Assembly (NCBI RefSeq): GCF_045287255.1
Contig: NZ_CP137142.1
Span: forward strand, 2,356,001-2,420,000
From: Henriciella sp045287255
GTDB lineage: Bacteria; Pseudomonadota; Alphaproteobacteria; Caulobacterales; Hyphomonadaceae
Direction of reading: 5' to 3'
Length of the DNA: 64,000 bases
In this document: positions 35,119-43,674 of the stretch, piece by piece
Position numbering within the stretch: the stretch's first letter is position 1
Layout: every line of letters begins with the position of its first letter
Notes under the pieces: model-generated
What the model was told of the DNA's origin: nothing
Seen by the model: the letters and a program-made list of their open reading frames with translations, nothing else
Databases searched by the model: none
Program-made: the position numbers and the translations under genes

Positions 35119-36026
35119 AGGCGCGCCTCATGGCTGATCGTTTCAGCCTCAACCTGATCAGTTTCCCAACACCAGGCTTCCGGGCGGTCCATCAGGGCGC
35201 GGACCAGTTTGTTATTCATCGCATGACCCGGCTGCCGGGCTTCATAGATCCCGGCAATCGGGCCACCGGCCAGCATCAGGTCACCAACCGCATCAAGCAG
35301 TTTATGACGGATAAACTCGTCATCGCTGCGCAAGCCTTCCGGGTTCATGATGGCATCGCCGTCAATCACGACTGCATTGTCGAGGGATCCACCACGGGCC
35401 AGCCCCATGGCTTGCAGCATCTCAACATCGCGGGCGAACCCAAAGGTTCGCGCAAAGGCAATATCACGCGCAAACAGACCGGGCAGCAAACGCATTGACA
35501 TTTGCTGTGTGCCAATGGCCTTGCTCTCGAACTCAATCTTGGCGCTCAGGGTCAGGACATTGTCAGTGCTTGGCGACAGTCGCGCCCATTTCACGCCGTC
35601 CTCAACCTCAACCGTTTCCAGAATACGGATACGGCGGCGCAGGCTGTTCTGAACCCTAATTCCAGCCCCCAGCATCAACTCGCAGAAAACTGCGGATGAG
35701 CCATCCATGATTGGGACTTCAGGGCCATCAATTTCAACCAGTAAATTGTCCAGGCCAAGCCCGGCACAAGCCGCCAGAAAATGTTCAACGGTTGCGACGC
35801 TTGCACCGTCTTCTCCGCTCAAGGTCGTGCCGAGCTGCAATTCTGTGACAAGATCACCGCGGGCAGGAATAGGCGCTGTGCCGTCCATATCCGTGCGCAG
35901 AAAACAAATCCCAGTCCCTGCTTCAGCTGGCTTGATCACCATCCGTGCCCGCGCGCCGCTATGAACGCCCACACCAGCACAAATAACCGGATGCTGTATT
36001 GTCGATTGATACTCTACCTGAGACAC
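35115..36026 (-). CDS. lpxC: UDP-3-O-acyl-N-acetylglucosamine deacetylase
   Basis: Zinc amidase of 303 residues, the committed step of lipid A synthesis. Zinc ligands are His in VEHFLAA and the His and Asp of RHKLLDAVGD; the catalytic His is in GHAMNNK. Start GTG 36026 (VSQVEYQSTIQHPV) is chosen because AAGGAG lies 8 bases upstream and the length matches E. coli LpxC (305); the frame is open 31 codons further, through a terminator. It follows ftsZ, as in many Gram-negative dcw clusters. Confidence 0.96.
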   Translation of the reverse strand: MSQVEYQSTIQHPVICAGVGVHSGARARMVIKPAEAGTGICFLRTDMDGTAPIPARGDLVTELQLGTTLSGEDGASVATVEHFLAACAGLGLDNLLVEIDGPEVPIMDGSSAVFCELMLGAGIRVQNSLRRRIRILETVEVEDGVKWARLSPSTDNVLTLSAKIEFESKAIGTQQMSMRLLPGLFARDIAFARTFGFARDVEMLQAMGLARGGSLDNAVVIDGDAIMNPEGLRSDDEFIRHKLLDAVGDLMLAGGPIAGIYEARQPGHAMNNKLVRALMDRPEAWCWETDQVEAETISHEARL

Positions 36027-36104
36027 GCGCACTCTCCTTGAAACGGTATAGAAACGACTGTGCGCCTCAATCTCAACACAAGCTGTGTTTCGTTTTGTTA
36101 CGAC

Positions 36105-36133
36105 AAAGCCGCCCTCCATCGGAGAGCGGCTTT
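36105..36133 (-). terminator. Terminator between ftsZ and lpxC
   Basis: 13-bp stem AAAGCCGCCCTCC / GGAGAGCGGCTTT (a wobble pair on the minus-strand RNA) with a 3-base loop. The T tract is short on the minus strand, so read-through to lpxC is possible. Confidence 0.75.
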
Positions 36134-36155
36134 TAAACTTTATGAAAACAGATGG

Positions 36156-37505
36156 TTACGTGTTTGCAGAGCGTCTCAGGAAAGCCGGAATTTCAAGATC
36201 GGCATCATCAAACGCAGCAGGCTTTGGATGATCATCCGGAGACGAAATAATCGGCTCTGGAGTCTCTTCATTATCAGCTTGCTCAACCGCATCCCGGCGC
36301 CAGCCAAACAGATTTGAGAAACCCGCCGGGCTGTCATCGCTCGGTGATGGACGCTTCCCAAGCGCAGCATCGGCCGAAACTGTCTCAGCCCCCTCCTGAC
36401 GCGGCATATGCGCAGCAGGCAGATCACGGCCACGGAAGTCCGGGCGTGTATCAGGCTGCGGCTCAACCGGCGTGGTCGGAACAGGTGCAATCTTGGTCAC
36501 AATGGAAGGGGTTTCTACGGCAGCCACGGTTTCTGCGGGTGCAGGTACAAGCTCAGCCGTCTCCATATCTTCAAGACCAGCGGCCACAACAGAAACGCGG
36601 ATACGACCTTCAAGCTCTGGCTCAAAGGTTGAGCCCAGAATAATATTGGCGTCGTCGTCCACCTGACGACGAATCTCATTCGCTGCTTCATCGAGCTCGA
36701 ACAAGGTCATGTCATAACCGCCAGTGATATTAATCAGAACGCCTTTGGCCCCTTTCAGCGAAATATCATCGAGCAGCGGATTATCAATCGCGCTGCGGGC
36801 GGCTTCCATGGCGCGGCCTTCGCCTTCACCCTCGCCCATACCCATCATCGCGGTCCCCATACCCTTCATGATCGTGCGGACATCGGCAAAATCGAGATTG
36901 ATCAGGCCCGGCATCACCATCAGGTCAGTAATGCCTTTAACCCCGCAATACAGAACATCATCAGCCATGCGGAACGCTTCAGCGAATGTCGTACGCTCAT
37001 TCGCAATACGGAACAGGTTCTGATTAGGAACAACGATCAAGGTATCAACCGCGGCGCGCATCTTCTCCAGCCCGCCATCAGCGGTCTTCATACGGTGCGT
37101 ACCCTCAAAGCTGAATGGCTTGGTGATCACCCCAATGGTCAGGATACCGCGATCATGGGCAGCCTTGGCAATAACCGGCGCAGCGCCCGTGCCTGTGCCC
37201 CCGCCCATACCAGCCGCGACGAAGACCATGTGGACCCCATCGAGCACTTCATTGATATCTTCCAGAGATTCTTCGGCAGCGGCTTCGCCAATTTCAGGTT
37301 TTGCGCCTGCGCCGAGACCCGATGTCGTCTCAAGGCCCAACTGAATACGATTTTGCGTCTTCGACCGTGTCATGGCCTGCGCATCAGTGTTTGCAACGTA
37401 GAACTCAACGCCCTGCAAGTTGGATTCGATCATGTTATCGACGGCATTACCACCTGCACCGCCAACGCCGATCACGACTATCCGTGGTTTGAGTTCTGTC
37501 GTCAT
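36156..37505 (-). CDS. ftsZ: Cell division protein FtsZ
   Basis: Tubulin-like GTPase of 449 residues that forms the division ring. GVGGAGGNAVDNMI and the GTP signature GGGTGTGAAP are intact. The core ends near residue 320; a Pro/Glu-rich disordered linker leads to the conserved C-terminal peptide DLEIPAFLRR that binds FtsA. AAGGCGGTG lies upstream of the ATG. The 91-base gap to ftsA holds a CtrA-like box, so ftsZ probably has its own cell-cycle promoter, as in Caulobacter. Confidence 0.98.
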   Translation of the reverse strand: MTTELKPRIVVIGVGGAGGNAVDNMIESNLQGVEFYVANTDAQAMTRSKTQNRIQLGLETTSGLGAGAKPEIGEAAAEESLEDINEVLDGVHMVFVAAGMGGGTGTGAAPVIAKAAHDRGILTIGVITKPFSFEGTHRMKTADGGLEKMRAAVDTLIVVPNQNLFRIANERTTFAEAFRMADDVLYCGVKGITDLMVMPGLINLDFADVRTIMKGMGTAMMGMGEGEGEGRAMEAARSAIDNPLLDDISLKGAKGVLINITGGYDMTLFELDEAANEIRRQVDDDANIILGSTFEPELEGRIRVSVVAAGLEDMETAELVPAPAETVAAVETPSIVTKIAPVPTTPVEPQPDTRPDFRGRDLPAAHMPRQEGAETVSADAALGKRPSPSDDSPAGFSNLFGWRRDAVEQADNEETPEPIISSPDDHPKPAAFDDADLEIPAFLRRSANT

Positions 37506-37565
37506 ACTACACCGCCTTAAATCTACGCGCCTCGGACCAATAAAGCGTAGAATGCGGCAGTTGAC

Positions 37566-37580
37566 CTAAAAGACAGTTAA
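37566..37580 (-). promoter_or_regulatory. CtrA-like box upstream of ftsZ
   Basis: Minus-strand TTAA-CTGTCTT-TTAG is one base from the CtrA consensus TTAA-N7-TTAA. It lies 61-75 bases before the ftsZ start. CtrA is known to repress ftsZ in Caulobacter. A match this short occurs by chance fairly often. Confidence 0.4.
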
Positions 37581-37596
37581 AGGAATCCGAGTGTCC

Positions 37597-38892
37597 TCAG
37601 AAATTTTCACGGATCCACTTTAGTATCTTCGCAACTACTCCACGCTCGGTCGGCCGTCCGGCCAGTGCCGCCGCTCCGCCAGCCCGCGAAGCATCAGCAA
37701 ACCCCTTCAGCCGGTAGCTTATCAGACCTGCGGCTGTGGAAAAGGCCGGATGCGCGTAATTCTCGCCTAAAATGTCAGCATCGACCGGGCGTCCGAGGCG
37801 TACAGGCTGTTGTAATGTGTGCGCAGCAAGGTCGCGAACCCCTGCCAACTGGCTGGTTCCACCCGTGAGTACGGTCCGTTTCGGCAATATTGGGCGCAAT
37901 TCACTGCCCTTGAGTTGTGCCCGGATCAGCTCAAAAACTTCCTCAACCCGAGGCAGGATAATATCGCACAGATCCGCCCGGCTCATCTTTCCAGCCGTCA
38001 AACGCCCATCATCGCCAAGGCGCGGCGCTTCGATTCGCTCGGCCATGCCCGGTCCTTGCGGGTCAGCACTGCCATAAACGGTCTTCATGCGCTCAGCCGC
38101 AGCAAAGGTCGTGCCCAGCCCTTGCGCGATATCGCGTGTAACATGACTGCCACCGACCCGGATCAGATCCAGCCAGGCCGGCGCTCCGTTCAGGAAGACC
38201 CCAATACTGGTAACCCCTGCCCCGACATCGATACAGATCGCACCATTGTCGATCTCATCCTCGATCAGACAACCAGAGCCACTCGCCACTGCCGACGGGA
38301 CGATCTGTTCAATCTGCAAATGCGCGCGTTGCACACACTCCTTCAGGTTCTGGACCAGACTCTTCGGCGCACTGACCACATTCAGCAGAACCCGCAAGCG
38401 TGAACCGATCATACCGGCCGGGTGACGGATATCATCCTCATCATCCACGCCATACATAACCGGATACGCGCCCAGCAGTTCACGATCCTCCAGCGCGATG
38501 GTCTGCATCGCTTCGGCCCAAACCTTTTCAACATCACGCGGGCTGATCTCATGCTCAGAGAACTCGATCTGAGCCTCAGCGAGGCAGCTCTCGACCTTTG
38601 GCCCGGTAATCCCCAGAATGACCCGCTCAACCCGCTCACCAGCTTCACGCTCGGCATCTTCAACCGCCAAACGGATAGACCGCTCCAAAGCGTCCATATC
38701 GGTGATCTTGCCGCCATCAAAGCCACGGCTCTGCTGGCGACCACCGCCAATCAGGGAAAACCCTGCGCGGCTGCCCGGTTCAATCCGGCCGATCAGACAA
38801 GCAATCTTGCTGCAGCCAATATCCAACGCAGCGACAAGACTGCCGACTTTGCCAACCGATTTAAGACTGCTGCGGGACTCCAGTGTCGACAT
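37597..38892 (-). CDS. ftsA: Cell division protein FtsA
   Basis: Actin-like ATPase of 431 residues that tethers FtsZ to the membrane. Hallmarks are ALDIGCSKIACLIG (phosphate 1), CIDVGAGVTSIGVF (phosphate 2), VLTGGTSQLAGV (adenosine motif) and a basic amphipathic C-terminal helix ending ILKWIRENF for membrane attachment. Its ATG overlaps the ftsQ stop by one base, so the two are translationally coupled. Confidence 0.97.
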   Translation of the reverse strand: MSTLESRSSLKSVGKVGSLVAALDIGCSKIACLIGRIEPGSRAGFSLIGGGRQQSRGFDGGKITDMDALERSIRLAVEDAEREAGERVERVILGITGPKVESCLAEAQIEFSEHEISPRDVEKVWAEAMQTIALEDRELLGAYPVMYGVDDEDDIRHPAGMIGSRLRVLLNVVSAPKSLVQNLKECVQRAHLQIEQIVPSAVASGSGCLIEDEIDNGAICIDVGAGVTSIGVFLNGAPAWLDLIRVGGSHVTRDIAQGLGTTFAAAERMKTVYGSADPQGPGMAERIEAPRLGDDGRLTAGKMSRADLCDIILPRVEEVFELIRAQLKGSELRPILPKRTVLTGGTSQLAGVRDLAAHTLQQPVRLGRPVDADILGENYAHPAFSTAAGLISYRLKGFADASRAGGAAALAGRPTERGVVAKILKWIRENF

Positions 38893-39716
38893 CAGGCAGC
38901 CCCTTTCTCTGTTTGTCCGGCCAGCGGCGTCAGAACCATCTGGTCCTTCACGCGCAGATCAATGGCCGCAAGGCTTCTGGACAGCAGCTTTCCGCGCTTA
39001 TCCGCTTCACTTAACTGGCGCACGACGTCGCTCAGCCGCTCATCGGTTGGCAAACGCAGGATCAGCCCGGACTTGAGCTTTAAGTCCCAGCGGCGACTGG
39101 CCACACGATGGGCAATCTCAATTTCGCTGGTCAGAGCGCCCTGCCCGATCAAGGCCTGCTCCAGTGCTGGCACCGCTTCAGGTGCCCCAATTCCGGTTGT
39201 ACGGACCAGAGCAAGGTGATCACTGGCTTTCTGGCCCGGCATCTTGCGACCAAGGCTATCAATCACAGCCCAGTCCTGACCATCATGCCAAAGGGCTGTC
39301 GGCTGCGCCGCATCAGCACGAATGATCACCGTATCGGGCCACATCCGGTACACGTTCACTTGTTTGACGAGCCCTGTGTCTTCAATCCGCTTGCGAATAC
39401 GGTGTGGATCAGCGCGGAACATATTTTCACCCTGCTCAATCATCGCTGCGGTTCGCACCGACCGCGCAGTCGCAGGCACATGCTCAAGGCCAACAACTTC
39501 GATGACTTGTACGGACAGTCCGACAGAGCGCGCTGAGGCATCCATGGCCCCGCCCCAGCGTTTGCCAACTTGCGACAGCGATCCACCGAGCAGCGCCGCC
39601 CCGGCCACAATGATCGCAACGACCATAACCAGCCCAAAAATCACCGATGAAATCTGGTTCGCCTCGCCATAAACCTCAGGCTCAGGCGCAGCTTTGCGAC
39701 CCTTTACCTTTGGCAT
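38892..39716 (-). CDS. ftsQ: Cell division protein FtsQ
   Basis: Divisome scaffold protein of 274 residues. A short cytoplasmic part, one membrane helix (about 24-46, SSVIFGLVMVVAIIVAGAALL), a POTRA domain starting VQVIEVVGLEHVPA, and a beta domain with YRMWPDTVIIRAD and QDWAVIDSLGR. It overlaps ddl by 13 bases and ftsA by one. Confidence 0.95.
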   Translation of the reverse strand: MPKVKGRKAAPEPEVYGEANQISSVIFGLVMVVAIIVAGAALLGGSLSQVGKRWGGAMDASARSVGLSVQVIEVVGLEHVPATARSVRTAAMIEQGENMFRADPHRIRKRIEDTGLVKQVNVYRMWPDTVIIRADAAQPTALWHDGQDWAVIDSLGRKMPGQKASDHLALVRTTGIGAPEAVPALEQALIGQGALTSEIEIAHRVASRRWDLKLKSGLILRLPTDERLSDVVRQLSEADKRGKLLSRSLAAIDLRVKDQMVLTPLAGQTEKGAA

Positions 39717-40612
39717 GATGCATCCTCAATCATCCAGACCACCAGTTCCTCGAACGACATGCCAAGATGCGCGGCCTGCTCTGGAACCAGAGAGGTCGGC
39801 GTCATACCCGGCTGTGTATTGGTTTCGAGGATCACCAGTCTGTCCTTTGCTTCGTCAAAACGAAAATCAGAGCGCGACACCCCGCGGCAACCGAGCGCCT
39901 GATGCGCGATCAAGGCGGCTTTCATCGCCGCATTTGTCACGCCATCTGGCAGATCGGCTGGCACCACGTGGCGCGAGCCTCCATCTGCATATTTTGCATC
40001 AAAGTCGTAAAACTCTCTTAAGGTCGTGATTTCAGTGACAGCGAGGGCGCGATCCCCCATGACCGCCACGGTCAGCTCCCGCCCGGCGATGTATTCTTCC
40101 GCCATCAGATTATCGCCATACTGCCAACTCTGACCCATGACTTCGCGCGCCGGGCCATTCGCCCCCTCCCGCACGAACAAAACCCCAAAGCTGGACCCTT
40201 CATTGACAGGTTTGACCACATAAGGCGGCTTCAACGGATGGGCTGCGGCAACTTCCGCGCGCGTCACGGCAACATCCTTGGCCACATCCAAACCATGTGC
40301 GGCAAACACCGTTTTGGACTTGATCTTGTCCATCGCCAGCGAGGACGCCAACACGCCAGAATGGGAGTAAGGAATGCCCAGAACCTCAAACACGCCCTGA
40401 ACACATCCATCCTCGCCCCACGGCCCATGCAGACCATTCAGGATCACATCAGGCTTGATCTCGGTTAGCTGGTTGGCAAGGTCACGCGTTGCATCCACAT
40501 CGACCACATCATAGCCAGCCGCCCGCGCCGCTTCTGCCATCGCCTGACCAGAGACGAGCGAAACCGGGCGCTCTGAAGACCATCCACCATAGACAACCGC
40601 AACGCGTTTCAT
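39704..40612 (-). CDS. ddlB: D-alanine--D-alanine ligase
   Basis: ATP-grasp ligase of 302 residues that makes the D-Ala-D-Ala end of peptidoglycan precursors. Visible are VVYGGWSSERPVSLVSG, LHGPWGEDG, PYSHSGVLASSLAMDK, PPYVVKPVNEGSSFGV and LVILETNTQPGMTPTSLVPE with metal ligands. Leading gene of the minus-strand ddl-ftsQ-ftsA-ftsZ group; murC and murB must lie elsewhere as they are not to its 5' side here. Confidence 0.97.
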   Translation of the reverse strand: MKRVAVVYGGWSSERPVSLVSGQAMAEAARAAGYDVVDVDATRDLANQLTEIKPDVILNGLHGPWGEDGCVQGVFEVLGIPYSHSGVLASSLAMDKIKSKTVFAAHGLDVAKDVAVTRAEVAAAHPLKPPYVVKPVNEGSSFGVLFVREGANGPAREVMGQSWQYGDNLMAEEYIAGRELTVAVMGDRALAVTEITTLREFYDFDAKYADGGSRHVVPADLPDGVTNAAMKAALIAHQALGCRGVSRSDFRFDEAKDRLVILETNTQPGMTPTSLVPEQAAHLGMSFEELVVWMIEDASCQR

Positions 40613-40749
40613 GAGTATAACTTTCGTTTGGAACCTCTAGGTTTCGCAGGATCATGGTTGATGCGGCGTTAAAGAGGCTTCCACAAGGCAATATCCCGGT
40701 GCCGGAAAATACCTTCATTACATTTCGCTAATCTCAAAATTAGGGGTTG

Positions 40750-40784
40750 ATACGGATAGTTACACATGTAACACGATGCCGTAT
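40750..40784. promoter_or_regulatory. Nested dyad upstream of TonB-dependent receptor
   Basis: GTTACA-CA-TGTAAC (40759-40772) is a perfect inverted repeat, flanked by ATACGG (40750-40755) and CCGTAT (40779-40784), also inverted. It lies 32-66 bases before the receptor ATG and about 140 bases from the ddlB start, a typical operator position. Confidence 0.5.
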
Positions 40785-40815
40785 TGGATTTTCTACCCTG
40801 TGGAGTACCCACCAT

Positions 40816-42861
40816 ATGAAATACGCTTTCCTCGCCGGCCTCGCTGTCTGCATTCCCCTGACCGCAGCACCCCAAGACGCCCTGGCTGGCGAGGAATCCA
40901 CACAAGGGCAAACCTTTGTCCCGGCTGACTTTGAGCGCTTTGCCCCACGAACCGCCCTCGACATGGTCAGTCAGGTTCCTGGCTTCACAATCTCTGGCAG
41001 TGATGGCTCCAGAGGGTTCGGTCAAGCTCAAGAGAACGTCTTAATTAATGGCCGCCGGATTTCAGCAAAGTCCACCAGCGCTCGCGATGTCCTGGCTCAG
41101 ATCCCAGCCGAGAACGTCCTGCAGATCGCTATTGTGGATGGGGCCAGCCTCGACATCCCAGGCCTGAGTGGTCAGGTCGCGAATGTTACAACACAGAGCA
41201 CAGCGCTTTCCGGCACCTGGACCTACCGCCAGCGCTACCGCGAAAACCTTCGCCCGGTCTTTGACTGGTTCGAGATCAATATGAACGGCGAAAGAGGCGA
41301 CATTAAATGGCATGTCAGCCTCGAATCTGAACCCGGCCGCGGCGCCAATGCCGGGCGCGAAAACATTCGCGATGGCCTTGGCAACCTGACTCAGTACCGC
41401 GAAGAAGACTTTACCAGCCACCGCACCTACGTAGAAGGCCTGGCAGGGATCGTTTGGGAGCCAGAAAGCGGCGCTGTTGCCAATCTGAACGCCAAGTATG
41501 CGATCTTCGAAAACAACGATCAGGAATTCAGCACGCGCTTTGATCCAGATGGGACAGAAATTGCGCGCAGCCTGTTCAAATTCTCTGAAGATGAGTGGAA
41601 CAGTGAGGTCAGCGGTGATTATGCGTTTGATCTGGGGCCGGGTCGCCTGAAGCTGATCGGGTTACAACGCAACGAGCACAGTCCGACCATCTCTGAATTT
41701 CTCTTTGACCCTACAGAAGGCACCAATTCTGAAGCCTCGATCTTTGAACGCACGGTCGATGAAAGCGAGAGCATCCTTCGCGGCGAATATAGCTGGCAAG
41801 GCGGCAATCAAAGCGATTGGCAAGTCTCCCTTGAGGGCGCGCTAAACACACTCGACAGCGAAGCAGCGCTTTTCGAGGGCCCGAGCTTTGCCACACTGAG
41901 CCCAATTGGGATTGATCCGCCGGAAATATCGGTTGAAGAAGAACGCGCTGAAGCCTTTATCACCCATGGTCGACAACTCTCTCCAAAACTTCGTCTACAA
42001 ACCTCCCTTGGCGCTGAGTACTCCGAAATCACATCCGATGGCCCCAACGGTCAGACCCGAAAGTTTACACGACCCAAAGGCTCAGTCTCCCTTGCCTGGG
42101 AAGCCAGCGACAGTCTAACCGTGAACACGAAATTCTCACGTGAAGTTGGACAACTCAACTTCTTCGATTTTGTCTCAAATGTCGACCTTGATGACGGCGA
42201 TGATCAGTCCGGGAATGTCGACATTGTACCGGACCAGACTTGGCGTCTGGAAACTCAGTTTGAGAAAAACTGGGGAGATTGGGGCGCAGCGACGCTAACG
42301 CTTTATGGCGAAGAGATCGAAGACATCGTTGACCAAGTACCGATTGGTATGGGCGAAGGCCCCGGTAATCTCGACAGTGCCACACGCTATGGTTTTGACC
42401 TCGCCGGCACATTGCAGCTCGGCAAGCTCGGCATTGAAGGCGCGCAAATCGAGTACGAATACGAGTATCGCTGGTCTGACGTCGATGATCCGGTGACTGG
42501 CGACAGCCGCCGCATCAATGATGACAAAATCCGCTTTTACTTTGTCAGTTTCCGTCACGATATTCCGGGCACAGACTGGGCCTACGGCATCAATTTCGAG
42601 AGCTATTTTGAATCCCCGACCTTCCGCTTAAGAGGCATCAATCATTATGAGGAAAGCCCGCCCTTCGCTTGGGCTTTCATAGAACACAAAGACCTGTGGG
42701 GCATGACGGGAACGGCCTTTATGGGCAATATATTCGATACGGATAATGAGTTTACGCGAACGCTTTACTCAGGTGGACGGACAGGAGCAGTTACCCGTGT
42801 CGAAGATCGCGCGCGCAATTTCGGGCCGATCCTGACACTGCGTCTGAAAAGCTCATTCTAG
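40816..42861 (+). CDS. TonB-dependent receptor-like outer membrane protein
   Basis: Protein of 681 residues with a signal peptide (MKYAFLAGLAVCIPLTAA..., cleaved near ALA-GEES). A plug domain follows (TALDMVSQVPGFTISG, VLINGRRISAKS, IPAENVLQIAIVDGA), then a long beta-barrel with acidic, aromatic-rich strands ending in Phe (LTLRLKSSF), as barrel-insertion requires. I see no clear TonB box. The ligand is unknown. ATG 40816 has TGGAG upstream. A palindromic operator lies in the 203-base gap to ddlB. It overlaps the convergent nuclease gene by 9 bases. Confidence 0.85.
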   Translation: MKYAFLAGLAVCIPLTAAPQDALAGEESTQGQTFVPADFERFAPRTALDMVSQVPGFTISGSDGSRGFGQAQENVLINGRRISAKSTSARDVLAQIPAENVLQIAIVDGASLDIPGLSGQVANVTTQSTALSGTWTYRQRYRENLRPVFDWFEINMNGERGDIKWHVSLESEPGRGANAGRENIRDGLGNLTQYREEDFTSHRTYVEGLAGIVWEPESGAVANLNAKYAIFENNDQEFSTRFDPDGTEIARSLFKFSEDEWNSEVSGDYAFDLGPGRLKLIGLQRNEHSPTISEFLFDPTEGTNSEASIFERTVDESESILRGEYSWQGGNQSDWQVSLEGALNTLDSEAALFEGPSFATLSPIGIDPPEISVEEERAEAFITHGRQLSPKLRLQTSLGAEYSEITSDGPNGQTRKFTRPKGSVSLAWEASDSLTVNTKFSREVGQLNFFDFVSNVDLDDGDDQSGNVDIVPDQTWRLETQFEKNWGDWGAATLTLYGEEIEDIVDQVPIGMGEGPGNLDSATRYGFDLAGTLQLGKLGIEGAQIEYEYEYRWSDVDDPVTGDSRRINDDKIRFYFVSFRHDIPGTDWAYGINFESYFESPTFRLRGINHYEESPPFAWAFIEHKDLWGMTGTAFMGNIFDTDNEFTRTLYSGGRTGAVTRVEDRARNFGPILTLRLKSSF

Positions 42862-43596
42862 GCGCTCAGCATGTAATGGATGGGTCAAGGTGAGCGTGTT
42901 TCCCGAAACCCATCCCCGCAATCGATACATCCTGCCCGGTTCAGCATTGCAAAAAGCAGACGCACTTTGCTCAACCCGCACCCGCAAGCGCGCCGCCTCT
43001 ACTGACCAAAGACACGCGATATCCTCAGCTGGCATGCGCATCTCCAGCCGTGCGCCAATGACCATGAAGCCGCGTGCCTCCGGTCCGATCTCATCCGCCG
43101 CCATAACGGCATAAGCGGGCTGCCCCCACAGACCCAGGCCATCGTCTCTGGCAACTTGTTCCGCCGCCAGCAGGTCAGCACCACGCGCAGCTGTATCCGG
43201 GTAAAGCCGCACACGGGCCGCCCCCTGCTTGACCAGTTCCAGATTGACCCAAATCTCAGGGCCAGCCGCGTCAAGGGTGGCGACATGCGCCAGCGCCCGG
43301 TCATAGCGGTCGCGTGTCAGTCCGGGATAGTAAAGCTGGACCTGTCGCCCCAACACCATGTTTTCCAGGGCCCGAGCCGCTTCCTCAGCATAAGCATCAG
43401 GCTCCCCCCTCCGCCGGTTGAGAACCGGTGCCTCGATCCCGACCAGGCGAACACTTTGCCCGGTATTGAGAACCAGCGCATCACCATCAATCACCCGAAC
43501 AACCCGGCCCTGCTCCCCCGGTTCCATATCCGGAAGTGGCGTGCTCTGCTCACACGCCAGCAATGAAAACATCAAAACCCCAAATAACAGTCGCAA
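42853..43596 (-). CDS. Thermonuclease-like (SNase fold) lipoprotein
   Basis: Protein of about 247 residues. With TTG 43596 as start a short lipoprotein signal results (RLLFGVLMFSLLAC). The SNase OB-fold follows: VVRVIDGDALVL, VRLVGIEAPVL, DRYDRALAHV and VNLELVKQGAARV, with the active-site Asp and Arg positions mostly kept (DGDA instead of DGDT). Alternatives are ATG 43572, too short for a signal, and TTG 43614. The likely start lies within the terminator of the upstream P450 gene, so expression may depend on read-through. Confidence 0.8.
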   Translation of the reverse strand: MRLLFGVLMFSLLACEQSTPLPDMEPGEQGRVVRVIDGDALVLNTGQSVRLVGIEAPVLNRRRGEPDAYAEEAARALENMVLGRQVQLYYPGLTRDRYDRALAHVATLDAAGPEIWVNLELVKQGAARVRLYPDTAARGADLLAAEQVARDDGLGLWGQPAYAVMAADEIGPEARGFMVIGARLEMRMPAEDIACLWSVEAARLRVRVEQSASAFCNAEPGRMYRLRGWVSGNTLTLTHPLHAERLE

Positions 43597-43626
43597 AAAG
43601 AAAACCCCAGCCAAAGGACTGGGGTT
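43595..43626 (-). terminator. Terminator of the P450 gene, overlapping the next start
   Basis: Minus-strand AACCCCAG / CTGGGGTT 8-bp stem with an 8-base loop followed by TTTTCTTTTT. It lies 49 bases past the P450 stop and covers the probable start of the nuclease-like gene. Confidence 0.88.
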
Positions 43627-43674
43627 GACTATAATTCAGAACCATTGGGTGAAAAGCCAATGAACAGAACTCTT

